Source: an uncultured Francisella sp.
GTDB taxonomy: Bacteria > Pseudomonadota > Gammaproteobacteria > Burkholderiales > Neisseriaceae
Reading direction: 5' to 3'
NCBI GenBank assembly: GCA_943913655.1
Contig: CALTZA010000002.1
Span: 1-64,000 of the forward strand
DNA length: 64,000 nt
The notes under the pieces: model-generated
What the model was told of the DNA's origin: nothing
Databases searched by the model: none
The model's input: only the letters and a program-made list of their open reading frames with translations
Made by a program: the position numbers and the translations under genes
Shown: positions 26,682 through 34,548 of the stretch, piece after piece
Position numbering within the stretch: the first letter of the stretch is position 1
Layout of the letters: the number at the start of each line of letters is the position of its first letter

Positions 26682-26711
26682 CCCTAAAATATTAAACCCT
26701 AAAATATTAAA
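26682..26711 (-). repeat. Exact 15-base tandem repeat before pilD
   Basis: Two exact copies of CCCTAAAATATTAAA (26682-26696 and 26697-26711) lie between the pilC stop and the pilD start. On the sense (minus) strand each copy ends in AGGG, and the proximal copy supplies the likely pilD ribosome binding site. Repeat number could therefore change leader length. Confidence 0.8.
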
Positions 26712-26743
26712 GCTGTATTGCGTAAAAACCAAGATTAGAATTA

Positions 26744-27982
26744 TTAGACTAAGGTACCGAAGTTAAAGATTGGTAGATAGATGGCCAGCGCTAATGTGCC
26801 AACGAATATCGCTAGCACTGAAATAATGATTGATTCCATCATTGACTCCAACGTTGATACCCGTAGATCGACTTCTTCATCAAAATAGTCCGAGACCTTA
26901 TTCATCATCTCTTCTAAAGTACCAGCCTCTTCCCCAACTTCTGCTAGTTGCACAAACAATGGAGGAAAAAGTTTTTCATGACTGATAATACTACTGATCA
27001 AACTTTCACCTTGCTCTACTTGAAGGTGAATTTCTTGGGTTGCCTGTTTAAATAAAATATTTTTAGTGCTATTAACGATTAACTTTAAGATATCTGTCAT
27101 TGGCACCCCAGCAGCATATAAACTGGCAAATGTTCTTGCCCAACGTGAACTCTCTGAACGCTGCATAATGAATCCAAAAATAGGCAGCTGCATTAAAAAA
27201 GTTGTCACTTTTTTTCTAAAAGGGATACGAGAGCGGTAGTAATAAACAAACACCATGATAATAACGATCATGGATAAAACAATCGCAGGCCCCCACTTGA
27301 TTAGAAAATCAGAAAAAGAGATAAACCACCTAGTAATAGCAGGAAGTTCTGCACTCATGTCTTCATATACTTTTTTAAATAAAGGTAAAACCCATACTAA
27401 CATGAATACCATGACCGCAACACCAACACTAACCACAAAAATAGGATATATCAAAGCCTTACGCACGCTTCTAATTAACTTATCAGATTTTTCCCTTTGT
27501 GTTGCCACACGATTTAACGCTGTATCTAACAATCCCCCTGTTTCACCTGCCTTCACTAACCCAATATAAAGACCATCAAAGTATTTAGGATATTTCTCTA
27601 AGGCATGGGTTAATGAATTTCCTTGTTCAATTTCTTTTTTTATATCCAAAACCATAGCTGCCATACTTTGATTGGAAAATCCTCGTGCGATCACATTCAA
27701 GGATTGCGTCAAAGGGACTCCAGCTTTCATCATAGAAGACAGTTGTCGTGTAAAAATGGTAATATCAGTGCCCTTAATACGCTTCTCAAACTTACGTACA
27801 GGTTTGATTTTTTTGATACGGATATTTTTATATACCAGCTGCCGACGCGCTTCTTTATCGTTGACAGCTCTAACACGTCCCTGCGTCTCTTCCTTATTAG
27901 TTTCATCAAAACCTTCAAATTCAAAGGTTTTTAATCTCGTTCCCTTATTTAACCTACGTAAAGGTCTTCTCGCCATAATCAT
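26744..27982 (-). CDS. pilC: Type IV pilus inner-membrane platform protein PilC (PilG in Neisseria)
   Basis: PilC is the polytopic inner-membrane platform that couples the PilB and PilT motors to the pilus. Two GspF domains are present: residues about 75-200, with FTRQLSSMMKAGVPL and RGFSNQ, and about 280-400, with FASLYAAGVPMTDIL and LFPPLFVQLAEVGEEAGTL. Three membrane segments lie at about 180-200, 225-250 and 385-405. The length is 412. The start is ATG at 27982, or an ATG two codons further in that is better spaced from AAGG. It begins 14 bases after the pilB stop. This gene is the pilG of Neisseria naming, distinct from the adhesin PilC. Confidence 0.95.
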   Translation of the reverse strand: MIMARRPLRRLNKGTRLKTFEFEGFDETNKEETQGRVRAVNDKEARRQLVYKNIRIKKIKPVRKFEKRIKGTDITIFTRQLSSMMKAGVPLTQSLNVIARGFSNQSMAAMVLDIKKEIEQGNSLTHALEKYPKYFDGLYIGLVKAGETGGLLDTALNRVATQREKSDKLIRSVRKALIYPIFVVSVGVAVMVFMLVWVLPLFKKVYEDMSAELPAITRWFISFSDFLIKWGPAIVLSMIVIIMVFVYYYRSRIPFRKKVTTFLMQLPIFGFIMQRSESSRWARTFASLYAAGVPMTDILKLIVNSTKNILFKQATQEIHLQVEQGESLISSIISHEKLFPPLFVQLAEVGEEAGTLEEMMNKVSDYFDEEVDLRVSTLESMMESIIISVLAIFVGTLALAIYLPIFNFGTLV

Positions 27983-27996
27983 AAACCTTATTGAAA

Positions 27997-29691
27997 TCAG
28001 TTAGTAATAGATGCCACTTCCTCTATTGAGGTAATACCGAGTTTAATTTTCTCCAAGCCAGATCTGCGCAATGTCTCCATACCTTCAAAAATAGCTAGCT
28101 TTGAGAGATCGTTCTCATCTTTACCATCAATAATAGCTTTTTGCATCATTTCTGTCATTGGCAGCATTTCGAAAATACCAATTCGACCACGATAACCAGT
28201 ACCTTTGCATACTTTACAACCAACTGGATTATAAATACGCCAATTCCCTTGCAAATCTTCTGGGGTAAATTGCAGTTGATAGAGCATTTCTTCTGGCATG
28301 CGCTTAACCGGCTTCTTGCAGTTAGGGCATAGTTGTCTTACCAAGCGCTGAGCAATAATCAAAAGTATTGAACTCACAATATTAAAGGTTTCCACACCCA
28401 TATTCTGTAAACGCGTCACCGTTGCCACCGCACTGTTGGTATGCAAAGTGGAAAATACCAAATGTCCTGTCTGAGAAGCTTTTAATGCAATATCTGCTGT
28501 TTCTAAATCTCGAATCTCCCCTAGCATAATTACATCAGGATCTTGCCTCAAAAAAGATCGTAATGCTGTAGCAAAAGTTAAGCCTCTCTTTTCACTAACG
28601 CTAACTTGATTGGCCCCAGGCAAAATAATCTCCACTGGATCCTCTACTGTAGAAATATTGATTTCAGGTTTATTCAATATATTTAGGCAATTATACAAGG
28701 TAACAGTTTTGCCCGATCCAGTTGGCCCGGTCACCAGAATCATTCCATAAGGACGGTGAATAGTTTCTAATAAGGTATCTTGCTCCTTGGAATTCATACC
28801 AATATCTTTTAACTGTAAAAAATTATTTCCCGAGCTCCCCAAAATACGGATAACAATCTTTTCCCCAAACAAAGTGGGTAAGGTACTCACCCGAAAGTCA
28901 ATTTTTCTTTTACGATTAACTTTAATCTGCATGCTGCCATCTTGCGGGATGCGTTTTTCTGAAATATCTAGTTGAGACATCACTTTAATACGAGAAGCAA
29001 ATTTGTCTTTAGCCACTAGGGGTAATTGAACCACTTCTTTTAATACACCATCCATTCGGTAACGAATACGCGCATAAAACTCATAAAATTCAAAATGGAT
29101 ATCAGAAGCTCCAGAATTAACAGCATCTTTGATAATGCGATCCAGGAATTTAGCAATTGGACCATCTTCACTAGTCCCGTCATCTTTAACCATAACCACT
29201 GGGTTAAAGATTTCGTCCTTATTCAATTCTTCAATGATCGATGTAGATTCGCGTCTGACTACATCAAAAATATCTCCCAACACATTATCTGCTACTAGGA
29301 TATATTCAATTTCCAGTCCCAAATTAAAAAATAATTTTCGATACTCCGGTTCTAGAGTTGGATTAGAAATTGCCAAAAATAATTGGTCATCTCGTTTAAA
29401 TATAGGAAGCACTCGATAATCGTATAGTAATTCTTCTTTCACCAAACCATAAACATAACAATGAGTGTCGTAGCTTGTTAAATCAAAAAATGGATAACCG
29501 TAAATCTCTGATAAAGCCTGAGCCAACTGTTGCGGTGACAACACTTGACATTGAAATAGGTAAGGCGGAGTCCCTTCAGGATCATTATCATCAATATCAT
29601 GTTCAGATCGATAAGCATTAAAGACTAAGTTATATTGTTCATCAGTAATATATTTATTTTTTCTTAAAATATTCAATAATCCTATACTCAT
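27997..29691 (-). CDS. pilB: Type IV pilus assembly ATPase PilB (PilF in Neisseria)
   Basis: PilB is the hexameric ATPase that drives pilus extension. An N-terminal MshEN-like domain is followed by ASDIHFEFYE, Walker A GPTGSGKTV (Lys328), an Asp box VEDPVEI, Walker B VIMLGEIRD and the His box STLHTNSA. The zinc motif has pairs LCPNC and GCKVC. I start at 29691 (564 aa, MSIGLLNIL), where a GAGAGA site precedes; this matches the start of Neisseria PilF, while an ATG at 29724 adds 11 residues. It heads the pilB-pilC-pilD-coaE operon. Confidence 0.95.
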   Translation of the reverse strand: MSIGLLNILRKNKYITDEQYNLVFNAYRSEHDIDDNDPEGTPPYLFQCQVLSPQQLAQALSEIYGYPFFDLTSYDTHCYVYGLVKEELLYDYRVLPIFKRDDQLFLAISNPTLEPEYRKLFFNLGLEIEYILVADNVLGDIFDVVRRESTSIIEELNKDEIFNPVVMVKDDGTSEDGPIAKFLDRIIKDAVNSGASDIHFEFYEFYARIRYRMDGVLKEVVQLPLVAKDKFASRIKVMSQLDISEKRIPQDGSMQIKVNRKRKIDFRVSTLPTLFGEKIVIRILGSSGNNFLQLKDIGMNSKEQDTLLETIHRPYGMILVTGPTGSGKTVTLYNCLNILNKPEINISTVEDPVEIILPGANQVSVSEKRGLTFATALRSFLRQDPDVIMLGEIRDLETADIALKASQTGHLVFSTLHTNSAVATVTRLQNMGVETFNIVSSILLIIAQRLVRQLCPNCKKPVKRMPEEMLYQLQFTPEDLQGNWRIYNPVGCKVCKGTGYRGRIGIFEMLPMTEMMQKAIIDGKDENDLSKLAIFEGMETLRRSGLEKIKLGITSIEEVASITN

Positions 29692-29811
29692 TTTTATCTC
29701 TCTACTAATAATCTTGCTTGACATTAGCTGTCACTATATTAACAATAACATAACCCATAAATGATCACTACTATTTGTAGAAGCTTTACCCTTATTAACT
29801 GTTTATCAATA

Positions 29812-29846
29812 AAAAAAGAGAGTTGAGGAAATCAACTCTCTTTTTT
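29812..29846. terminator. Strong terminator hairpin between porin and pilB
   Basis: A perfect 15-base stem (AAAAAAGAGAGTTGA at 29812-29826 and its complement at 29832-29846) with a five-base loop is flanked by A and T runs on both sides. It lies 38 bases beyond the porin stop and would terminate porin transcription on the minus strand. Confidence 0.9.
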
Positions 29847-29884
29847 AATAAATCAACGCTCTAAGGCGCTTAATATCAAGCTAC

Positions 29885-31105
29885 TTAGAACTTATGACGA
29901 AGGCCTAAACCAACTGAGTAGTCCTCAGTACGGTGTTCATTGCGTTTATATTTCTTATCTTCTTTTTTGCGAGCAACATCTGTTACTTGATCCCTAACTT
30001 CTACCCAGCTTCTTGGCCGATCAGTCCAGTAGCCAAGACTCGCCAAAACAGCAGTACGTTTACTTAAGTTGTAATCCACACCCGCGATGATTTGAGAATA
30101 CTTGTTCTTAGTAGGATGATCGATATTACGATCTTTGGACTCACCATAGGCAAATGAGATACGAGGGATCATATTACCAGAAGTATAAGCAAAGGTTAAA
30201 GCCACATCATTGTCCTCTTTACCCACTCCAACTGGTACCATATTGTCAGGCGTACCAACAACATAGAAGGAACTTTGCATATTAATAGCATGTCTATAAG
30301 CCAAGCCAGCAAATAAAGTGCCGTCATCATAGCCAAAATTCAAACCATGAACTTCACCATTTAAACGATGATCTCTCTCTTCACCATCGCTGCTAGCTGA
30401 GATCTTAGAGAAATCAAGATTATTCTTGAAGTTTTTGTAGCCATATTTAACGAACCAGCCTGAGTTCTCGTAACCTAAACCAACAGATAAAATATCCTTG
30501 TAGGATGTCGAGTTATTAATAACATCTGATAATTGAACCAAACCGTCATTATTTTCGGCTAAAGATGTTTCAATCATATTTGGTGACTTATGACGCGCTT
30601 GGTTATAGCGTAGATTATCTTCTGGAGAATACAACACACTTAAAGTCAAACCAGTCCAGTTAGGAGTGTCGTAACGGATACCAGTGTAACGACCACCGTA
30701 TTTAGTGATAGAAGATAAAGTACGGATGCCGTTACCTTCCCATTGATCTAACTCTTCCATATTAGATTTGAATACATCTGATAGGTAACCTGTTCTTAAT
30801 GTACCAAAGTCACCGGATAATCCGATGAAACTGTCACGACTTGCCCAACGAGAGTTGTTCGGCGAATTGGTATCCAAAGAAACATTTTGCTCAATTTGCC
30901 ATAAGGCTTTGAGTCCATTTCCTAGATCTTCTTCTCCTTTAAATCCGATATAAGAACCCCAGTCGTTTACATTTGTAATGGTGTTACTTACATGGCTGCG
31001 ACTTGAATATTCTAAGCCACCTTTAATCTCACCATACAAAGTCACTTCTGCCATTACTGCCAAAGGCACTGTCGACAGTGCTAAAGCGATTAATGTCTTT
31101 TTCAT
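29885..31105 (-). CDS. Outer membrane trimeric porin, Neisseria PorB-like
   Basis: A general diffusion porin of the Gram-negative porin family. The start MKKTLIALALSTVPLAVMAEVTLYGEIKGG carries a signal peptide cut after AMA or nearby, and the mature part begins as in Neisseria PorB and betaproteobacterial porins. Typical elements are IGFKGEEDLGNGLKALWQIEQN and SRDSFIGLSGDFGTLRTGYLSD, the latter leading into the constriction loop 3. The C-terminus GLRHKF ends in Phe, the signal for the BAM complex. The start at 31105 has GGAGTG four bases upstream; a start four codons earlier is less likely. It is monocistronic, with a strong terminator. Confidence 0.94.
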   Translation of the reverse strand: MKKTLIALALSTVPLAVMAEVTLYGEIKGGLEYSSRSHVSNTITNVNDWGSYIGFKGEEDLGNGLKALWQIEQNVSLDTNSPNNSRWASRDSFIGLSGDFGTLRTGYLSDVFKSNMEELDQWEGNGIRTLSSITKYGGRYTGIRYDTPNWTGLTLSVLYSPEDNLRYNQARHKSPNMIETSLAENNDGLVQLSDVINNSTSYKDILSVGLGYENSGWFVKYGYKNFKNNLDFSKISASSDGEERDHRLNGEVHGLNFGYDDGTLFAGLAYRHAINMQSSFYVVGTPDNMVPVGVGKEDNDVALTFAYTSGNMIPRISFAYGESKDRNIDHPTKNKYSQIIAGVDYNLSKRTAVLASLGYWTDRPRSWVEVRDQVTDVARKKEDKKYKRNEHRTEDYSVGLGLRHKF

Positions 31106-31223
31106 ATTACACTCCATAATCCGAATTCTGATTAATTCAAGTTCTCTATTAGATAAGCACCTTCAAGGTTACATACAGCGCTAATCTTTTAGCCACCTTG
31201 GGGTGACCCTTTTATCGGCTGAG

Positions 31224-31252
31224 ACTATAACACAACTTGGGTGCCTTACTAA
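31224..31252 (-). promoter_or_regulatory. Possible porin promoter
   Basis: On the minus strand TTAGTA (31247-31252) and TATAGT (31224-31229) are separated by 17 bases, about 118 bases before the porin start. This gives a long untranslated leader, as is usual for major porin genes. Confidence 0.4.
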
Positions 31253-31650
31253 GCGTTTGGATGCATTTTAATCCAAAAAGACTAGAAATGCACCAAAAAA
31301 CAATCACAAAAAACCCGCAACAACTAAAACTGCACACTTGAATATAACGTCAAAGCAGGCCACTTTTCATATTCTGCGTCTTTACCTTAAAAACTCGTTC
31401 AAACATTTGAACTCAAACGTCGCAGAACAACCTATACACTATACAGTAGGGACTTTTTATAAATTTTACAAGCCCATATTTAGGTAAATGACCAAAGTAC
31501 TTCATTAAAAATGCAATTAAAACCGCATAATCTGACCTTAGATCAATATAAAGAATTATAAATAACTTTTTGAAAAAAAAGAAGTAAATAATAAGAAAGT
31601 TATCATTATCTATCATAATTCTTTTTTTTCGTATAAAGATCTAAGCATTC

Positions 31651-31680
31651 AAAAAGTGTCTCAAAAGTGAGACACTTTTT
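31651..31680. terminator. Isolated terminator-like hairpin
   Basis: Arms AAAAAGTGTCTCA (31651-31663) and TGAGACACTTTTT (31668-31680) pair perfectly over 13 bases around a four-base loop, with an A run on one side and a T run on the other. No annotated gene ends here on either strand, so it may close an unannotated small transcript. Confidence 0.7.
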
Positions 31681-31883
31681 ACTTGGCTGATTAAATAAAA
31701 ATAAAACTTAAGGCCTGATCTAAATTACTTTAAAAATCTATAATTTCACTTAAACACAATTTATAAACTAAATTAAGTATTGATATCACATGACTCCTAG
31801 CTAAAGTTATTACTGGGATTAATATCCCATCATGACTAAAAATATAGAAATTCAAATGACAGCTTCTCTGTTTTTCTGATGAC

Positions 31884-31892
31884 TGATATACT
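31884..31892 (+). promoter_or_regulatory. Possible extended -10 promoter upstream of nadD
   Basis: TGATATACT (31884-31892) reads as an extended -10 (TG, one base, TATACT) about 54 bases before the first micro-ORF start. No good -35 is visible. Confidence 0.35.
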
Positions 31893-31945
31893 TCACTGTA
31901 ACACCTATTGCCAACTTCACTCCTTATCTTTAGGGGAGTAAAACT

Positions 31946-31996
31946 ATGATTGTGTTAGCATCTATCCTAATAGATTTGATCGAAGAGAACAGATGA
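31946..31996 (+). CDS. Possible 16-residue leader peptide before nadD
   Basis: ATG at 31946 follows a strong AGGGGAG site with seven bases between, and opens a frame of 16 codons (MIVLASILIDLIEENR) ending in TGA at 31994. The TGA overlaps a second ATG at 31993, which opens an eight-codon frame ending at 32019, eight bases before the nadD TTG. The strong ribosome binding site is far better than that of nadD, so the micro-ORFs may couple translation into nadD or form an attenuator-like leader. They could also be chance or a relic. No conservation data are available here. Confidence 0.4.
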   Translation: MIVLASILIDLIEENR

Positions 31997-32027
31997 TTTT
32001 GGTTAATTTCTCTACATAGAGGGTCAC

Positions 32028-32633
32028 TTGCGAAAACAACTAGGCTTATTTGGCGGAACTTTTAACCCTGTGCATTGCTATCACGTGTCGATGGCAGAGG
32101 CTTTTTTGACTGCTTTTGCGCTTGATCACCTTTTAGTTATTCCCGCTGGTCTTGCTTACCATAAAAAAGAAGGTAATGAGGTTGCCTCTGCCACACACCG
32201 CTATCAAATGTGCCAGCTCGCATTTTCTTCTTTGCCTAAAACCAGTGTCTCAACAACTGATTTAGAACGTAAAGGAAATACTTATACCTATGATACTTTA
32301 ACTATGCTGCGTCATATTTACTCTGAATACCAATTTCTATGGCTATTAGGAAGTGATGCTTTTTTACAGCTCAACCATTGGTATCGATATCAAGAGGTCA
32401 TTATGATGACCGATTTTGTAGTAGTGGTACGACCACCTGCAAAAAAACAAGATTTATTTTTGTTTAATCAAAAGCTTCATCCTCAAGCAAATTATTACTG
32501 TTTGTCTTTACCTGCTTGTGCATTAAGTGCAAGCTCCATACGCCGTAGTATCACTCAGCATTGCTTTGATGAGAAAAGTGTCTCATTATCAGTAAGAGAC
32601 TATATTAAAGAACACCATCTATATCAGATATAA
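32028..32633 (+). CDS. nadD: Nicotinate-nucleotide adenylyltransferase
   Basis: NadD adenylates nicotinate mononucleotide in NAD synthesis. The N-terminal motif GLFGGTFNPVH matches the family, and LLGSDAFLQLNHWYRYQE, a late LSASSIRRSI and the C-terminal VRDYIKEHHLY are also typical. The usual HxGH nucleotide-binding signature reads HCYH here (residues 16-19), with Tyr in place of Gly. The start is a TTG at 32028 with AGAGGG upstream, because no ATG keeps the family N-terminus. The length is 201. It begins the nadD-rsfS-rlmH unit. Confidence 0.9.
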   Translation: MRKQLGLFGGTFNPVHCYHVSMAEAFLTAFALDHLLVIPAGLAYHKKEGNEVASATHRYQMCQLAFSSLPKTSVSTTDLERKGNTYTYDTLTMLRHIYSEYQFLWLLGSDAFLQLNHWYRYQEVIMMTDFVVVVRPPAKKQDLFLFNQKLHPQANYYCLSLPACALSASSIRRSITQHCFDEKSVSLSVRDYIKEHHLYQI

Positions 32634-32645
32634 TAAAGGAATTTA

Positions 32646-33020
32646 ATGTCAATTCTATCTTCCATTGACGATTATATTATTCATCTAATTGTAAAAACTC
32701 TGCAAGAAGTCAAAAGTGAATGTATTAAAGTAATCGATGTCAGAGAACAAACTGTCCTCTTTTCCTATATGATCATTGCAACTGGCGTAAGTTCTCGGCA
32801 AATACGTGCTATGGGTCAAAGAGTTATGCAAACGTTAAAAGAGAACCACTACGATAACTTAGGTGTAGAAGGCCTAGAAAATGGCGAATGGGTATTGGTA
32901 GACGCAGGCAATGTCGTTTTGCATGCCATGTTACCTGATATCAGACAATTCTATGATTTAGAAGAACTATGGGAAGAAAAATACGATAATAACTATCTAT
33001 CAAAAACAAATATACTGTAA
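32646..33020 (+). CDS. rsfS: Ribosomal silencing factor RsfS
   Basis: RsfS (YbeB) binds ribosomal protein uL14 and blocks subunit joining when nutrients are scarce. At 124 residues it shows the family pattern IKVIDVREQTVLFSYMIIATGVSSRQIRAM and GEWVLVDAGNVVLHAMLPDIRQFYDLEELW. It lies 12 bases after nadD and directly before rlmH, the order found in most bacteria. The last 12 residues are a variable polar tail. Confidence 0.95.
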   Translation: MSILSSIDDYIIHLIVKTLQEVKSECIKVIDVREQTVLFSYMIIATGVSSRQIRAMGQRVMQTLKENHYDNLGVEGLENGEWVLVDAGNVVLHAMLPDIRQFYDLEELWEEKYDNNYLSKTNIL

Positions 33021-33488
33021 ATGAAATTACACATTATTGCTGTCAGCCAGAAGCAAGATCCTTGGGTAGAAGATGCATCAAACGAATATATAAAACGTTT
33101 TGGAATAGATTATGCCTTAGTACTTAAAATGATCAAACCAGCAAAAAGAAAAGAAGGTCGGAAAATTGCATCTCTACTAATAGAAGAAGAACAAAAAATT
33201 AAGGCTGCCTTGCCCCACCGTACGCGTCTAGTTGTAATGGATGAAACAGGCAGAGCAATGAATTCTATGGCCTTTGCTAAGTTATTGCAATACTGGGGAC
33301 AACAGTCATTAGATCCTTGTTTTATTATTGGCAGTGCCGATGGTGTCAGCGAAAACTTGAAAAAACAAAGCACTTTATTACAGCTTTCTGAATTCTCCTT
33401 GCCGCACGGACTTGCTAAAGTGATTTTAATTGAACAACTCTATCGTGCAGTATCCATTATTAAAGGTTTACCTTATCATCGCAGTTAA
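33021..33488 (+). CDS. rlmH: 23S rRNA (pseudouridine(1915)-N3)-methyltransferase RlmH
   Basis: RlmH is a SPOUT methyltransferase acting on pseudouridine 1915 in helix 69 of assembled 70S ribosomes. The length of 155 equals the E. coli enzyme. Motifs seen are MKLHIIAVSQKQDPWV at the start, LVVMDETGRAMNS, the SAM-site FIIGSADGVSENL, and the knot region LPHGLAKVILIEQLYRAVSIIKGLPYHR. It starts immediately after the rsfS stop codon and completes nadD-rsfS-rlmH. Confidence 0.97.
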   Translation: MKLHIIAVSQKQDPWVEDASNEYIKRFGIDYALVLKMIKPAKRKEGRKIASLLIEEEQKIKAALPHRTRLVVMDETGRAMNSMAFAKLLQYWGQQSLDPCFIIGSADGVSENLKKQSTLLQLSEFSLPHGLAKVILIEQLYRAVSIIKGLPYHRS

Positions 33489-33569
33489 CTTTATTTCATA
33501 TCTTGCCCTAACTGCGTCAAAATAGAGTATGAGTGCTACAATGCAGCTTTTATCATTAACATAATCAGA

Positions 33570-34304
33570 ATGTCTGACGCAATTCGCTTAAATAAAAGAC
33601 TCTCTCAACTAGGTTATTGTTCTCGGCGAGAAGCCGATGAATATATCCTAAAAAATTGGATATTAGTCAATGGTCAAGTGGCTCATTTAGGACAAAAAGT
33701 CTATAGCCAAGATATTATCGAAATCAAACATCAGGCTAAGCATTCGCAAAAGAGGAAAGTAACTATTTTGCTCAACAAACCTATCGGATATGTTAGTTCA
33801 CAGCCAGAAAACAATTATCCTTGTGCTAGTGAACTCATTACGATGAATCGCTATTTCCCTTCCATGGCCAGTTATAAAATCAAGCCCACTTGGCTGCAAG
33901 GTTTGGCTCCTGCTGGACGATTGGATATTGATTCCACTGGTCTTTTGGTCTTAACTCAAGATGGGCGCATCGCCAAAATGTTGATTGGTCAAGATAGTCC
34001 TATTGAAAAAGAATATTTAGTCACAGTTCAAGGACAATTAAGTGCACAAGGCTTGGCTCTTCTTAACCATGGGCTTTCTTTGGATGGAGAGGTTTTGCGA
34101 CCTACTAAAGTAAGTTGGCACGACCCCAGTAAAAGACAGCTTAAATTTATTTTGAGGCAAGGTAAAAAAAGGCAGATTCGCCGCATGTGTGAACAAGTGA
34201 ATTTACGTGTGGTGTACCTAAAACGCGTACGTATTGGACAAATTCATTTGGGCGATTTACTTCTAGGTAGATGGCGTCTTCTGGAAAGTCATGAATATTT
34301 CTAA
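33570..34304 (+). CDS. RluF/RluB-type 23S rRNA pseudouridine synthase
   Basis: A TruA-unrelated, RsuA/RluB-branch pseudouridine synthase. An N-terminal S4 RNA-binding domain (residues about 5-60, with LGYCSRREADEYI) precedes the catalytic domain with GRLDIDSTGLLVLTQDG, whose first Asp is the catalytic one, then EKEYLVTV and GKKRQIRRMCE. The length is 244. The linker between S4 and catalytic domains is short, and LNKPIGYVSSQPE plus RRMCEQVNLRVVYLKRVRIG resemble RluF most. Target positions cannot be told from sequence alone, so no symbol is given. It stands alone after rlmH. Confidence 0.88.
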   Translation: MSDAIRLNKRLSQLGYCSRREADEYILKNWILVNGQVAHLGQKVYSQDIIEIKHQAKHSQKRKVTILLNKPIGYVSSQPENNYPCASELITMNRYFPSMASYKIKPTWLQGLAPAGRLDIDSTGLLVLTQDGRIAKMLIGQDSPIEKEYLVTVQGQLSAQGLALLNHGLSLDGEVLRPTKVSWHDPSKRQLKFILRQGKKRQIRRMCEQVNLRVVYLKRVRIGQIHLGDLLLGRWRLLESHEYF

Positions 34305-34325
34305 AAATTTCAATCTCTAATTAAA

Positions 34326-34345
34326 GGTGGCGTTCCACTATTTTT
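34326..34345 (+). terminator. Weak terminator-like hairpin after the pseudouridine synthase
   Basis: GTGG (34327-34330) and CCAC (34335-34338) pair around CGTT and are followed by TATTTTT. The stem is short, so termination would be weak. Confidence 0.3.
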
Positions 34346-34466
34346 GAAATACTAATAAATCTTTCTTCAATCCATACTTTAATTATTGTCGACCAGTATC
34401 ATCATTATCACTACAGATATTTTAATCTTAGCAATGGACACTATCAAATGAATACAATTATTTCCA

Positions 34467-34475
34467 TGCTAAAAT
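34467..34475 (+). promoter_or_regulatory. Possible metE promoter, extended -10
   Basis: TGCTAAAAT (34467-34475) matches an extended -10 about 74 bases upstream of the metE start. The leader after it contains a small CGCT/AGCG hairpin. No clear MetR or SAM-responsive element was recognised. Confidence 0.35.
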
Positions 34476-34548
34476 GCTTAAGGTAGCCTGACAAAGCAGT
34501 ACTTTCGCTGTCTTTAGCGACTAACTTTAAAATTTAAGGAATGCAATT

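Larger units (their letters stand above)
31106..32027. other. 0.9-kb intergenic region between porin and nadD
   Basis: This AT-rich spacer carries the porin promoter region, a stand-alone hairpin (31651-31680), a possible nadD promoter and two micro-ORFs just before nadD. A 67-codon minus-strand frame at 31413-31616 is low-complexity and lacks a ribosome binding site. I see no gene of normal size. The porin leader of roughly 110 bases contains short hairpins (CACC/GGTG), compatible with small-RNA control but unproven. Confidence 0.6.

Noticed and set aside
29129..29419. A 96-codon plus-strand frame inside pilB
   Set aside because: Fully antisense to a conserved part of pilB with no support of its own; a shadow frame.
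31413..31616. A 67-codon minus-strand frame in the porin-nadD spacer
   Set aside because: Low-complexity, rich in Phe and Lys from AT-rich sequence, without a ribosome binding site or known motif.
34305..34548. SAM or cobalamin riboswitch before metE
   Set aside because: The 244-base leader has only small hairpins and no recognisable SAM or B12-box core.
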